Assembly: GCA_903884265.1 (NCBI GenBank)
Contig: CAISEG010000062.1
Span: 1 to 39,861, forward strand
DNA from: an uncultured Anaerolineales bacterium
GTDB taxonomy: Bacteria; Chloroflexota; Anaerolineae; Anaerolineales; Villigracilaceae
Reading direction: 5' to 3'
DNA: 39,861 nucleotides
Shown: one piece after another, positions 18,095 to 26,137 of the stretch
Position numbering within the stretch: position 1 is the stretch's first letter
Layout of the letters: each line of letters begins with the position of its first letter
Notes under the pieces: model-generated
Database searches by the model: none
What the model saw: only the letters and a program-made list of their open reading frames with translations
What the model was told of the DNA's origin: nothing
Translations under genes and position numbers: made by a program

Positions 18095-19306
18095 ATGGAC
18101 ATCCACACCACCGATGACGCCGTCACCCGCCGGATTGGTTTCTTCACCGAGCGCGTGATGAAAATGCGCCAGAATGATCTCTATTTTTACAACCAGCCGA
18201 TCGAGGAGATCAAAGGCGGTTCGCGGGTCGTCGTCCGGGGTCGTGAGATGGGGATGTACGCCTCGTATAGTTATTTGGGCCTTATCGGTCATCCGCGCAT
18301 CAACGCGGCTGCCAAGGCTGCCATAGATAAATTCGGCACGGGCACCAACGGCGTCCGCCTGCTGGCTGGCACCCTGACGATCCACACCGAGCTCGAAGAG
18401 ACCATCGCCGCCTTCAAACACGCCGAAGAGGCCATTACCTACTCCTCCGGTTATGTCACCAACCTGACCGTGCTCTCCACCCTGATGGGCCGTGGCGACT
18501 ATGTCATCTCCGACAAACTTAACCACGCCTCCATCGTGGACGGTTGTCTCATGTCGGGTGCGGAATTCCGCCGCTTCAAGCACAACGATATGGCTGAGCT
18601 GGAACGCCGCCTCCAGCAGGCACCCAATGACGTGGCAAAACTTGTGGTGGCGGATGCCGTTTTCAGCATGGATGGCGACGTGCTCGACCTGCCGAAGACG
18701 GTCGAACTCTGTAAAAAGTACAACGCCTGGCTGATGATCGACGAAGCTCACTCGGTGGGCGTGCTGGGCAAGACCGGGCGCGGCATCGAGGAGCACTTCG
18801 GCCTGGGTGACGTGGTGGATATCAAGATGGGCACGCTCAGCAAGACCATCCCATCGGTGGGCGGATACGTGGCCGGCAGGAAGGAACTTATCCAGTACCT
18901 GCGCCATGCCAGCCGGGCTTTCATTTTCTCCGCCGCCCTGCCTCCGGCGCAGGCCGCTGCCGCCAATGAAGCCTTCAAGGTCATCCTGGATGAGCCCTGG
19001 CGCATCGAAAAAGTCACAGCCAATGGGCAGCAATTCATCAACGGCCTGAAGGGTGCCGGTTTCGATACCTTGCAGACCACCACCGCCATCGTGCCGGTGC
19101 TGTGTGGTTCCGACGAGCGCGCCTACAAGCTGACCCAGATCTGCCAGCACCGGGACCTGTTCGTCCTGCCGGTTGTCTCTCCGGCCGTACCGGAGGGCCT
19201 GGCCCGCCTGCGCGCCACCGTCACTGCCGCCCATGAGCCGAAAGAGATCGACTACGCCCTGGGTATCATTGCAGCTGCCGGGCGCGAGATCGGGATCATT
19301 CAATAA
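18095..19306 (+). CDS. PLP-dependent alpha-oxoamine synthase (BioF/Kbl/serine palmitoyltransferase-like)
   Basis: 403 residues. Family signatures: YSYLGLIGHPRI, GTGTNGVRLLAGTLTIHTELE, SDKLNHASIVDG, VVADAVFSMDGD, IDEAHSVGVLGKTGRG, and the PLP lysine (Lys250) in MGTLSKTIPSVGGYVAG. These enzymes condense an acyl-CoA with an amino acid and lose CO2. Members make 8-amino-7-oxononanoate, 2-amino-3-ketobutyrate, 5-aminolevulinate or 3-ketosphinganine. The residues seen do not settle which; the TLSKT-PS-GGY form suggests the broader SPT/CqsA-like side rather than classical BioF or Kbl, and no biotin or threonine-degradation genes are adjacent. Start supported by AAGGAG 5 bases upstream of the ATG. 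Confidence 0.9.
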   Translation: MDIHTTDDAVTRRIGFFTERVMKMRQNDLYFYNQPIEEIKGGSRVVVRGREMGMYASYSYLGLIGHPRINAAAKAAIDKFGTGTNGVRLLAGTLTIHTELEETIAAFKHAEEAITYSSGYVTNLTVLSTLMGRGDYVISDKLNHASIVDGCLMSGAEFRRFKHNDMAELERRLQQAPNDVAKLVVADAVFSMDGDVLDLPKTVELCKKYNAWLMIDEAHSVGVLGKTGRGIEEHFGLGDVVDIKMGTLSKTIPSVGGYVAGRKELIQYLRHASRAFIFSAALPPAQAAAANEAFKVILDEPWRIEKVTANGQQFINGLKGAGFDTLQTTTAIVPVLCGSDERAYKLTQICQHRDLFVLPVVSPAVPEGLARLRATVTAAHEPKEIDYALGIIAAAGREIGIIQ

Positions 19307-19366
19307 CCAGTAAGAGTGGTCAACTAGCTGTCTGCCCTTTTTATTATCAAGAGAGATACCCTGAAT

Positions 19367-19696
19367 ATGACAAGGCGCGACTGGTATTGCGAGGATGTTC
19401 TTTCAGGAAAACTCGAAGTGAGAAAAGTATGGGAGGATGATCTCGTATTGGCTTTTCACCACCCACAGCCTAAATCCGAGATCCACGTAGTTGTCATCCC
19501 CAAGAAGCACATTAGCTCCATCCTGGATCCGTCCGCCCTTGATGGTGGTCTGCTCACTTCGATGGTCCGGGCCATCCAGGAAGTTGCTAGGAGTCTCGAA
19601 CTCGACCAGGCAGGTTTCTATGTACAGACATACGCGGCGGCGCCAGGTGTTACCCCGCATATGCACTGGCATATCCATGGGCCTGGAATACCGTGA
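19367..19696 (+). CDS. HIT-domain protein
   Basis: 109 residues. The histidine triad appears as HMHWHIHGP near the C-terminus, preceded by the usual core VLAFHHPQPKSEIHVVVIPKKHI and ALDGGLLTSMVRAIQEVARSLEL. HIT proteins are small dimeric nucleotide hydrolases or transferases. This one is of the Hint/HinT size but slightly short at the C-terminus. Its TGA stop overlaps the GTG start candidate of the next gene (GTGA, 19693-19696), which suggests translational coupling. The ribosome binding site (AGAGAG) is distant. The nucleotide substrate is unknown. Confidence 0.88.
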   Translation: MTRRDWYCEDVLSGKLEVRKVWEDDLVLAFHHPQPKSEIHVVVIPKKHISSILDPSALDGGLLTSMVRAIQEVARSLELDQAGFYVQTYAAAPGVTPHMHWHIHGPGIP

Positions 19697-20910
19697 AAGA
19701 CCTTTCAACTCCCATGCAAACATATCCGATTCTCGTGCTCAAACCCGGACGCGAAAAATCACTCCTGCGCCGCCACCCGTGGATCTTCTCCGGCGCCATT
19801 GCCCGCCTGGACGGAAGCCCTGCCTCCGGCGAGACAGTGGACCTGCTGGCTGCGGATGGACAGTTCCTGGCCCGCGCAGCCTACAGCCCGATTTCGCAGA
19901 TCCGTGCGCGTGTCTGGACTTTTGACCCGTCCGAACCTGTCGATGCGGATTTCTTCCGGCATCGGATTAAAACCGCCATTGCTTCCCGTGACACCTGGCA
20001 GGGTTCCCGTAGTTCGGACGCCTTCCGCCTTATTCACGCCGAATCCGACGGCCTGCCCGGTCTGATCGTGGATCGTTACGCCGACACTCTCGTTCTCCAA
20101 TCCCTGACCGCTGGTTCCGAATATTGGAAAGAGACCATCGCCGATTTGCTGCTCGAACTGACCGGCCTGGCAACCATTTATGAGCGCTCCGACGCGGACG
20201 TGCGTGAGTTGGAAGGCTTACCGCCGAAAACCGGTCCCCTGCGCGGGACTATTCCCCAATCCCCAATTACCATCACTGAAAACGGATTGAAATTCCACGT
20301 CAACCTGGAAACCGGCCATAAAACTGGCTTCTACCTCGACCAGCGCTTCAACCGTCAACGTCTGCGCGGGTTGGCCGAAGACTGTGACGTGCTGGACTGT
20401 TTCTGCTATACCGGTGGGTTCACGCTTAACGCCTTGGCAGGCGGAGCCAGGTCGGTGCTTTCTGTAGATGCCTCGGCAGATGCCCTGGCATTGTGCCGCG
20501 AAAATGTCGCCCTCAATGCCCTCCCCGCTGACCGTCACACCACCCTGGAAGGCGACGTCTTCCAACTCCTGCGCAAATTCAGGGATGAAGCCCGGTCCTT
20601 TGATTTGATCATCCTCGACCCGCCCAAGTTCGCCCCCACCGCCGCCCAGGCTGAGAAAGCCGCCCGCGGCTACAAGGACATCAACCTGCTGGCCTTCAAA
20701 CTCCTGCGCCCCGGCGGGATCCTGCTTACATTTTCATGTTCGGGTGGGATCGACGCCGACCTGTTCCAAAAGATCATCGCTTCCGCCGCCCTGGATGCTG
20801 GCGTGGAGGCGCAGATCTTCGAGCACTTATCGCAGGCTCCGGACCACCCCGTGGCACTGAACTTCCCCGAGGGGACCTATTTGAAAGGTTTGGGTTGCAT
20901 TAAAACGTAG
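19693..20910 (+). CDS. RlmI-like class I rRNA (cytosine-5) methyltransferase
   Basis: 405 residues from the GTG at 19693; an ATG at 19714 is the alternative start. The N-terminal PUA domain begins PILVLKPGREKSLLRRHPWIFSGAI. The RlmI-type central segment is RLIHAESDGLPGLIVDRYAD, then GHKTGFYLDQRFNR. The SAM site is VLDCFCYTGGFTLNALAGGA and the catalytic motif LIILDPPKFAP, followed by LLTFSCSGGI. RlmI methylates C1962 of 23S rRNA in Escherichia coli, and close relatives have similar roles; the exact target here is inference. It ends with a strong terminator 22 bases downstream. Confidence 0.93.
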   Translation: MKDLSTPMQTYPILVLKPGREKSLLRRHPWIFSGAIARLDGSPASGETVDLLAADGQFLARAAYSPISQIRARVWTFDPSEPVDADFFRHRIKTAIASRDTWQGSRSSDAFRLIHAESDGLPGLIVDRYADTLVLQSLTAGSEYWKETIADLLLELTGLATIYERSDADVRELEGLPPKTGPLRGTIPQSPITITENGLKFHVNLETGHKTGFYLDQRFNRQRLRGLAEDCDVLDCFCYTGGFTLNALAGGARSVLSVDASADALALCRENVALNALPADRHTTLEGDVFQLLRKFRDEARSFDLIILDPPKFAPTAAQAEKAARGYKDINLLAFKLLRPGGILLTFSCSGGIDADLFQKIIASAALDAGVEAQIFEHLSQAPDHPVALNFPEGTYLKGLGCIKT

Positions 20911-20931
20911 AGGTGTTGCATGTTGCACCCA

Positions 20932-20960
20932 GGGCGACCCGGCAGGTCGCCCGTTTTTTT
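20932..20960 (+). terminator. Intrinsic terminator after the RlmI-like gene
   Basis: GGGCGACC (20932-20939) pairs with GGTCGCCC (20945-20952) and is followed by G and seven T residues. The same core with a different loop base recurs after rny (27693) and at 30625. The remaining bases to 21045 hold no gene that I can see. Confidence 0.92.
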
Positions 20961-21045
20961 ACAACATTTCCGCCTCCATGCGATAATCTTGCATGCGGCC
21001 TTTGGAATTCCGCTCTCGATTTTAAATGAATGGGCTGCGAAGAAA

Positions 21046-21073
21046 TAAAAAAAGGACGGATTTTCATCCGTCC
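21046..21073 (-). terminator. Intrinsic terminator after the lipoprotein gene
   Basis: On the minus strand GGACGGAT, a GAAA loop and ATCCGTCC are followed by TTTTTTTATTT. It lies 14 bases past the stop of the gene ending at 21087. Confidence 0.93.
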
Positions 21074-21086
21074 CTTCAAGAAAGGT

Positions 21087-21830
21087 CTACCAAAAACCGT
21101 TGATATAATCCTGGATATCCGGCGGGGGCTGAACACCGGTTTCGATGGTGACGTTGTCTGTAAAAAACGGCCTTTTCGTACCATCTTCAAGGGTCACTGT
21201 CCGTTCCAGCCTTAGCAGCAATCCGGTCTCCGTGTCAAAAGAAGCAATGCTCCCAGCAGCGTTAAATGGCTGGGTATAGTCTTCGGTCGTGCGTGGCGAG
21301 GCAAGCTTTTCATCCAAAGTAAATATAGTGGCGGTCTTCCCATTAACCTCCCCCGTTGTCACCACCGGATGCCCGCTCCTGGAGATAAAAGAATCCATCT
21401 CATCCGCGAACTGATAGTCGAGGGATAAAGTATATGGATTCAGGGGATTGGAGACGTTGGTTGTCAGGTTGTAAAGAAGATTATTCAAGAACACCGTCAC
21501 TTCGATCGTCTTTCCATCCTGTGAGCTCATGATCCATACGTACTGGTAGACAAGTTTTGAGTCATTGATGTGATACCAGATATCAACGGTCTGGACCAGG
21601 GGAACCACCTGTCCGGTTGACAAGGTTCCCCGGTCGGCTTTGTCGGTGTCATAGCCGATCTGTTCGGTGACGTGCACCCAACCGGGCTGATTGACCAAAA
21701 CTTTTGCTTTGTTGTTCAGCCCTTGCAGCAGTTTCGTGGCATTGCTGTCAGCAGATGACCCGCCGCAAGCCGAAAGAAGGCCTGTCAATATGGATGTAAC
21801 CAGTAAGAACACTAAAATTTTCCTAAACAT
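21087..21830 (-). CDS. Exported lipoprotein, LppX/LprG-like
   Basis: 247 residues. Signal peptide MFRKILVFLLVTSILTGLLSACGG with lipobox LSAC. The mature part has no enzyme motif; it alternates strands such as VHVTEQIGYDTD, TVDIWYHINDSKLVYQYVWI and GLLLRLERTVTLEDG. This resembles outer-leaflet lipoproteins with a half-barrel fold (LolA/LppX-type), but the similarity is by pattern only. AGGAG lies 6 bases before the ATG. It is the last gene of a minus-strand set with two small membrane proteins and is closed by a strong terminator. Function unknown. Confidence 0.8.
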   Translation of the reverse strand: MFRKILVFLLVTSILTGLLSACGGSSADSNATKLLQGLNNKAKVLVNQPGWVHVTEQIGYDTDKADRGTLSTGQVVPLVQTVDIWYHINDSKLVYQYVWIMSSQDGKTIEVTVFLNNLLYNLTTNVSNPLNPYTLSLDYQFADEMDSFISRSGHPVVTTGEVNGKTATIFTLDEKLASPRTTEDYTQPFNAAGSIASFDTETGLLLRLERTVTLEDGTKRPFFTDNVTIETGVQPPPDIQDYINGFW

Positions 21831-21883
21831 TTCAACTCCTGGAGTTTGTGATTTTCAGCTGGATAACTGCCGGACGTGCGGGA

Positions 21884-22117
21884 TTAATCCTCGCCCAGTG
21901 ACAAAATGGAGCGCAGCAAACCTGCCAGCATCACGCCCAGTTGCACGCCTTTGGCTGGGGTGATCGCCAGCGGCTGGCCTTTTTGTTCGGCCCGTTTGGT
22001 CAGCAGGAAGGCCGCGCCCACACCCACCAGTGCGCCGACCAACCCGCCGATGAGCATTGTCCTGAGTTGCCAGGAGTTATCCGGCAGGGGTGACTCGATA
22101 ATAACGGTTTCTTCCAT
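21884..22117 (-). CDS. Small membrane protein with one glycine-rich helix
   Basis: 77 residues. One helix (about 22-40, MLIGGLVGALVGVGAAFLL) with GxxxG spacing suited to helix packing, then a basic KRAEQKGQP segment and an amphipathic C-terminal part (GVQLGVMLAGLLRSILSLGED). It resembles YtxH-like envelope proteins in layout, but no firm family can be named. A GAAAGGATC ribosome binding site precedes the ATG. It lies 49 bases after the neighbouring membrane protein gene. Confidence 0.7.
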   Translation of the reverse strand: MEETVIIESPLPDNSWQLRTMLIGGLVGALVGVGAAFLLTKRAEQKGQPLAITPAKGVQLGVMLAGLLRSILSLGED

Positions 22118-22166
22118 GGATTAGATCCTTTCGTATGGGATGGGCAGGGTTTTTCCGTACCCGGGG

Positions 22167-22583
22167 TTACTTCAGTTTAAAAATGGATTTGATCACCGCC
22201 CCAGCCTGTCGGAACCAGACAATGGGCTTTGCCGCCCCGTTCGCTGCCTGACGCGTCCCTGTGGAAATCCGGGTAAAAATTCCCTGGGCTTTACCCGTGT
22301 AGCGCGGCAAGAGCTGAAGCAGTTTGGCCATCCCATAGATGATGGTGATCACAAAAACCAGGATTGCCAGGGCAAAGAAGAGCATAGGAGCGAGCAGCCA
22401 GATCACCGAAACATCGGCCAGGACCCTGCTCCCCGGGGTTTTTCCGGTAACCGCCAGTACCGCCCCTGCAACGATCAGCCCTGCCATTACCAGGAATGGC
22501 ACTAGGATCTGCCAGGCAAATTGTCGCTGATGGGCGCGCATGCTCGCATGGGTCGGGCGGTCAACAGAACGCTTGTTTTCCAT
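22167..22583 (-). CDS. Two-helix membrane protein, function unknown
   Basis: 138 residues. Basic N-terminus, then helices at about 26-47 (ILVPFLVMAGLIVAGAVLAV) and about 61-87 (IWLLAPMLFFALAILVFVITIIYG), and a basic cytosolic tail ending in KSIFKLK. No recognised motif. The neighbouring 77-residue protein and the lipoprotein follow on the same strand, so the three may form an envelope-related operon. The ribosome binding site is weak. It lies downstream of maeB but is separated from it by a strong terminator. Confidence 0.65.
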   Translation of the reverse strand: MENKRSVDRPTHASMRAHQRQFAWQILVPFLVMAGLIVAGAVLAVTGKTPGSRVLADVSVIWLLAPMLFFALAILVFVITIIYGMAKLLQLLPRYTGKAQGIFTRISTGTRQAANGAAKPIVWFRQAGAVIKSIFKLK

Positions 22584-22600
22584 GCGGTGATTCTAGCACA

Positions 22601-22640
22601 AAAAGAAACCCTGGCAGGTCTGCTTAACCCTGCCAGGGTT
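22601..22640 (-). terminator. Intrinsic terminator of maeB
   Basis: A 12-bp stem (AACCCTGGCAGG, 22607-22618; CCTGCCAGGGTT, 22629-22640) is followed on the minus strand by TCTTTTTG. It lies about 20 bases past the maeB stop. Confidence 0.92.
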
Positions 22641-22658
22641 GATTGAAAACGGAGTATT

Positions 22659-24917
22659 TTACTTTCGGCCCATGGCATCCACGGCAGCAATGGCAGCCAC
22701 CTGGACGATGGCATCCACCTCATCACCGGTTTGCAAGACATGGATCGGGGCCCCCACACCAACCAGCACCGGACCGATTGCCTTGGCATTGCCCAGGCGG
22801 GCCAGCAATTTGTAGGCAATGTTAGCCGACTCGAGCGAGGGGAAGACCAGCACGTTGGCATTCTTGACCGCGCTGAACGGGTAACGCTGCTCGACGATCT
22901 CAGCCACCACCGCTGTATCCGCCTGCATTTCACCGTCCACCTGCATTCCAGGTTCCCGGGCCTTGACGATTGCCACAGCCTTGCTGACCTTTTGAGCCAG
23001 CGGGTGATCAGTGGAACCGAAGTTGGAGAAGGACAGGAAAGCCACGCGCGGCTCAATCTCGATCTGCCTGGCAAAACCGGCCGCCAGGCAGGCGATCTCT
23101 GCCAGTTCCTCAGCGGTTGGATCGACGTTGACAGTGGTGTCCGTGAACAGGAAGACGCGCTCTTCCACGATCATAATGTATACGCCGATGACCAGCGCCG
23201 CCCCTGGGCGGGTGTGATGGACCTGCAGGGCCGGGCGGATGACATCCGGGTATTCGGAGGTCAGGCCGGATACAAAGGCATCCGCATCCCCCATTTTAAC
23301 CATCAGCGGTCCAAGTACGTTCGGTTCGCGCACTCGCTTCTGGGCCTTGGCCAGGGTCATACCCTTTCGGCCGCGCAGTTCATAGTAGGTTTTAACATAT
23401 TCGTCGAACTTGGCAAATTGGTTCGGATCCAGGATCTGGCAGTCGAGTTTGACAGCCAGGTCGGCGGCTTTTTTCTTAATGACCTCCGGGCGGCCAATGA
23501 GGATCGGGATGGCGATCTTTTCCTCCAATACCTGGGCTGCCGCGCGGATGATCTTGAGCTCTTCGCCCTCCGCAAAAACGACGCGCTTCTTCGGTTGGGC
23601 CGATTTGGCTTTGTTCATGAAGAAGTAGCGTACACGCGCTCCCTTGCCTTGCCGGAAGGCCAGTTGTTCGCGGTACTCATCCAGGTCGATCGGCTTGCGG
23701 GCTACACCGGTTTCCATGGCGGCCTTGGCCACTGCCGGGGATTCCCATAACAGCACGCGCGGGTCGAGCGGCTTGGGGATGATGTATTCCCGGCCAAATT
23801 TAAGGCTTTCAACCCCATAAGCGCGCAGGACCGAATCAGGGACATCTTCGCGGGTCAGGTTATATAACGACTGCGAAGCGGCAAACTTCATCTCTTCGTT
23901 GATGGCCCGGGCTCGCACATCCAGTGCCCCGCGGAAGATGAACGGGAAGCCGAGCACGTTGTTGACCTGGTTCGGGTAGTCCGAACGGCCGGTAGCAACG
24001 ATGGCGTCTGGGCGTGCTTCTTTTGCCAGTTCGTACTTGATTTCAGGGTCCGGATTCGCCATGGCGCAGATGAATGGGTTCTCGGCCATCGACTTGACCA
24101 TCTCAGGGGTCAGTACATTGGCTATTGAGAGACCCAGGAAAACATCTGCCCCTCGCACCGCATCTGCTAGGGTGCGGCAATCCGTATCCACAACAAAGCG
24201 CTCTTTATACTTATTCATCCCTTCAGTACGGCCTTTGTAAATGACGCCCCGGCTGTCGAGCATCATAATATTTGATCGTTGGATCCCCCAGCGAATGGCC
24301 AATTCAGCACAGGAAACCGCCGATGCGCCTGCGCCGGAGATGACCATTCGTACGTCTTGGTGCTTCTTGCCGACAATTTCCAGCACATTTGCCAGGGCAG
24401 CCGATGAAATGATGGCTGTACCGTGTTGGTCATCGTGAAAGACCGGAATATCGAGCATTCCTTTGAGCGTCTCTTCGATGTAGAAACATTCCGGAGCCTT
24501 GATGTCTTCCAGGTTGATGCCGCCAAAAGTGGGGGCGATGCAGCGCGCCACGTTGATGACTTCATCCGGGTCGTGGCTGTCCACTTCGATGTCAAACACA
24601 TCTATGTCAGCAAATTTCTTGAAAAGCACGCCCTTTCCTTCCATGACTGGCTTGCCGGCCAATGCGCCGCGGTCGCCCAGGCCGAGGATGGCTGTACCGT
24701 TGGAAAGGACAGCCACAAGGTTGCCTTTTGAGGTGTACTCATAAGCCGCTTCCGGATCCTTCTCGATATCCAGCACCGGCACGGCCACACCCGGCGTATA
24801 GGCCAAACCCAGGTCACGCTGGGTATCCATGGGTTTGGTCGGCACGACGGCGATCTTGCCAGGTTTCCCATTCAGATGATGGTAATCACGGGCATCTTGA
24901 TCAGTGATTTTTGCCAT
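22659..24917 (-). CDS. maeB: NADP-dependent malic enzyme with C-terminal phosphotransacetylase-like domain
   Basis: 752 residues in two parts. The malic domain (about 1-430) has [59 protein letters not shown] (metal and substrate region) and the Rossmann segment [17 protein letters not shown]. From about residue 445 a PTA-like domain follows ([27 protein letters not shown]-type [23 protein letters not shown]). MaeB enzymes convert malate to pyruvate with NADP reduction; the PTA domain is thought to sense acetyl-CoA rather than to catalyse. The start is supported by GGAGGTCC before the ATG. A -10-like GATAAT lies upstream, but no clear promoter can be assigned. Confidence 0.96.
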   Translation of the reverse strand: MAKITDQDARDYHHLNGKPGKIAVVPTKPMDTQRDLGLAYTPGVAVPVLDIEKDPEAAYEYTSKGNLVAVLSNGTAILGLGDRGALAGKPVMEGKGVLFKKFADIDVFDIEVDSHDPDEVINVARCIAPTFGGINLEDIKAPECFYIEETLKGMLDIPVFHDDQHGTAIISSAALANVLEIVGKKHQDVRMVISGAGASAVSCAELAIRWGIQRSNIMMLDSRGVIYKGRTEGMNKYKERFVVDTDCRTLADAVRGADVFLGLSIANVLTPEMVKSMAENPFICAMANPDPEIKYELAKEARPDAIVATGRSDYPNQVNNVLGFPFIFRGALDVRARAINEEMKFAASQSLYNLTREDVPDSVLRAYGVESLKFGREYIIPKPLDPRVLLWESPAVAKAAMETGVARKPIDLDEYREQLAFRQGKGARVRYFFMNKAKSAQPKKRVVFAEGEELKIIRAAAQVLEEKIAIPILIGRPEVIKKKAADLAVKLDCQILDPNQFAKFDEYVKTYYELRGRKGMTLAKAQKRVREPNVLGPLMVKMGDADAFVSGLTSEYPDVIRPALQVHHTRPGAALVIGVYIMIVEERVFLFTDTTVNVDPTAEELAEIACLAAGFARQIEIEPRVAFLSFSNFGSTDHPLAQKVSKAVAIVKAREPGMQVDGEMQADTAVVAEIVEQRYPFSAVKNANVLVFPSLESANIAYKLLARLGNAKAIGPVLVGVGAPIHVLQTGDEVDAIVQVAAIAAVDAMGRK

Positions 24918-25080
24918 GTAGGACCTCCATTTGGTTTTTATTACTTGATCGTAAGTTTATTATCGCATAATTGATAGATAGGTTGTTAGTTCCTTTTGTC
25001 ACGAAAAAATCAAACGCCTTACCCGTTTCCGGGTGAATTCTTTGTGATTATGTGAGAATCCGACAAGCGAACCGGGATTT

Positions 25081-25093
25081 TATAATGTATAAT
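25081..25093 (+). promoter_or_regulatory. Twin -10 boxes before a structured untranslated region
   Basis: Two perfect TATAAT hexamers lie 7 bases apart (25081-25086 and 25088-25093). The only -35 resemblance is CCGACA at 25060-25065, with a short 15-base spacer to the first box. They would start transcription near 25093-25100, about 380 bases before recX. Confidence 0.5.
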
Positions 25094-25097
25094 AGTG

Positions 25098-25275
25098 TTG
25101 TCTGGATATTGGACGCACCGCTTTAGTATTCAACGTGCTTGGCGGCCACGGCTTGAAACAGACCTCTTGGAAAATCCCGGGTATGCCCCTTGACCCGTAA
25201 CATGGGCATCTTTTATGGGAAGTCTGAACAAAACGAACATGCGGAACAGGACCGGATAGATTTTCTGAAAGACTA
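25098..25275 (+). ncRNA. Candidate structured RNA of unknown class
   Basis: There is no open reading frame of note here, but strong nested pairing. Hairpin A: TTCAACGTG (25129-25137) with CACG-GC-TTGAA (25147-25157). Hairpin B: CAGAC (25159-25163) with GTCTG (25222-25226), enclosing TCCC (25175) with GGGA (25217) and ATGCCC (25183) with GGGCAT (25204). An outer CCGC (25118-25121) can pair with GCGG (25241-25244), closing both into a three-way junction. Twin TATAAT boxes stand immediately upstream. Size and layout could suit a 6S-like RNA or a leader RNA, but I see no sequence signature of 6S, tmRNA, RNase P RNA, SRP RNA or a known riboswitch. The ends are estimated. Confidence 0.45.
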
Positions 25276-25478
25276 AAGACCCCCCTCTCGACCGCATCCG
25301 GTATCTGACCCGTTACCGGTTCCCGATAAAACCATCTATGTCTTTGCCCGGGGTGGGGTGCAGATAGATGGATACCCAGGAGATTTTTCCACAGCCGTGA
25401 CCCCTGATACAGGCGGTTTGCGGCTGTGAATATTTAAGCCTCACCCCTGCTCCCTCGGGCAGGTGGAAATAAAGTTTC
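25276..25478 (+). other. Hairpin-rich untranslated region directly before recX
   Basis: Gene-free. Visible stems: CCGGTA/TACCGG (around 25297-25318), CCATCTAT/ATAGATGG (around 25331-25372), CACAGCCG/CGGCTGTG (around 25390-25430, followed by AATATTT), and CCTGC/GCAGG just before recX. The third could end an upstream RNA. AGGTGG at about 25461 is the likely recX ribosome binding site, at a rather long spacing of about 12 bases. Confidence 0.5.
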
Positions 25479-26135
25479 ATGAGTAAAATTACGGCGATCG
25501 AACCTCAGCAAAAGAACCCCCAGCGGGTGAACATTCATCTGGATGGGGAGTTCGCCTTCGGCCTGGCCCGGATCACTGCTGGCTGGTTGAAGGTGGGTCA
25601 GGAACTGGGCGAAGAGAAGGTTGCCGCTCTACAGGCCGAAGACGCAAATGAAACGGCCTACCAGAAAGCCCTGCATTTCCTGAGTTACCGTCCGCGCTCT
25701 TCGGCGGAAGTACGCCAGAACCTTACGAAACGTGGCACCCCCGAAGCTCTTGTTGCAGAGACGGTGGATCGCCTTCAGCGCGCCGGGCTGGTCAATGACC
25801 AGGAATTTGCCCGGGCCTGGGTCGAGAACCGCAACACCTTCCAACCTCGCAGCAAATCCGCGTTGCGGATGGAATTGCGGCGCAAAGGTCTTAGCGACGA
25901 GATCGTCCAGGTTGTGCTGGACGAAGAGGTGGACGAGGAAGCCCTGGCCTTCGCGGCCGCCCGCAAATATGCGCGGCGCTTGGCGGGTCTGGAATGGCTC
26001 GAGTTCCGCCAGAAGTTAAGCGGATTCCTAGCCCGCCGCGGCTTCTCGTACACCACCCTGTCCCCGGTCGTCTCTGAAGTCTGGAAAGAAACCCGGACGG
26101 CGGATGACGGGGGAACTCTTAATGACAAGGATTGA
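25479..26135 (+). CDS. recX: Regulatory protein RecX
   Basis: 218 residues. The N-terminal ITAIEPQQKNPQRVNIHLDGEFAFGL is the extra domain of long RecX proteins. The three-helix repeats follow: ALHFLSYRPRSSAEVRQNLTKRG, VDRLQRAGLVNDQEFARAWVENRNTFQPRSKSALRMELRRKG and the third repeat RKYARRLAGLEWLEFRQKLSGFLARRGFSY. RecX binds RecA filaments and limits or modulates recombination. recA, its frequent neighbour, is not in this window; instead recX is coupled to rny, whose start lies a few bases past the recX stop. Confidence 0.93.
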   Translation: MSKITAIEPQQKNPQRVNIHLDGEFAFGLARITAGWLKVGQELGEEKVAALQAEDANETAYQKALHFLSYRPRSSAEVRQNLTKRGTPEALVAETVDRLQRAGLVNDQEFARAWVENRNTFQPRSKSALRMELRRKGLSDEIVQVVLDEEVDEEALAFAAARKYARRLAGLEWLEFRQKLSGFLARRGFSYTTLSPVVSEVWKETRTADDGGTLNDKD

Positions 26136-26137
26136 AC

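Noticed and set aside
17978-19303. A 441-codon open frame antisense to the oxoamine synthase gene
   Set aside because: Same reason: a frame mirror of a well-supported PLP enzyme, with no motifs of its own.
25021-25034. ACCCG-TTTC-CGGGT hairpin upstream of maeB
   Set aside because: A 5-bp stem without a gene ending nearby on either strand; no function can be supported.
25098-25478. RNase P RNA, tmRNA or SRP RNA
   Set aside because: I looked for the GAGGAAAGTC/ACAGAA core, the tmRNA ends with a TTCGA T-loop and the GGAAGGAAGCAGC-type SRP loop; none is present.
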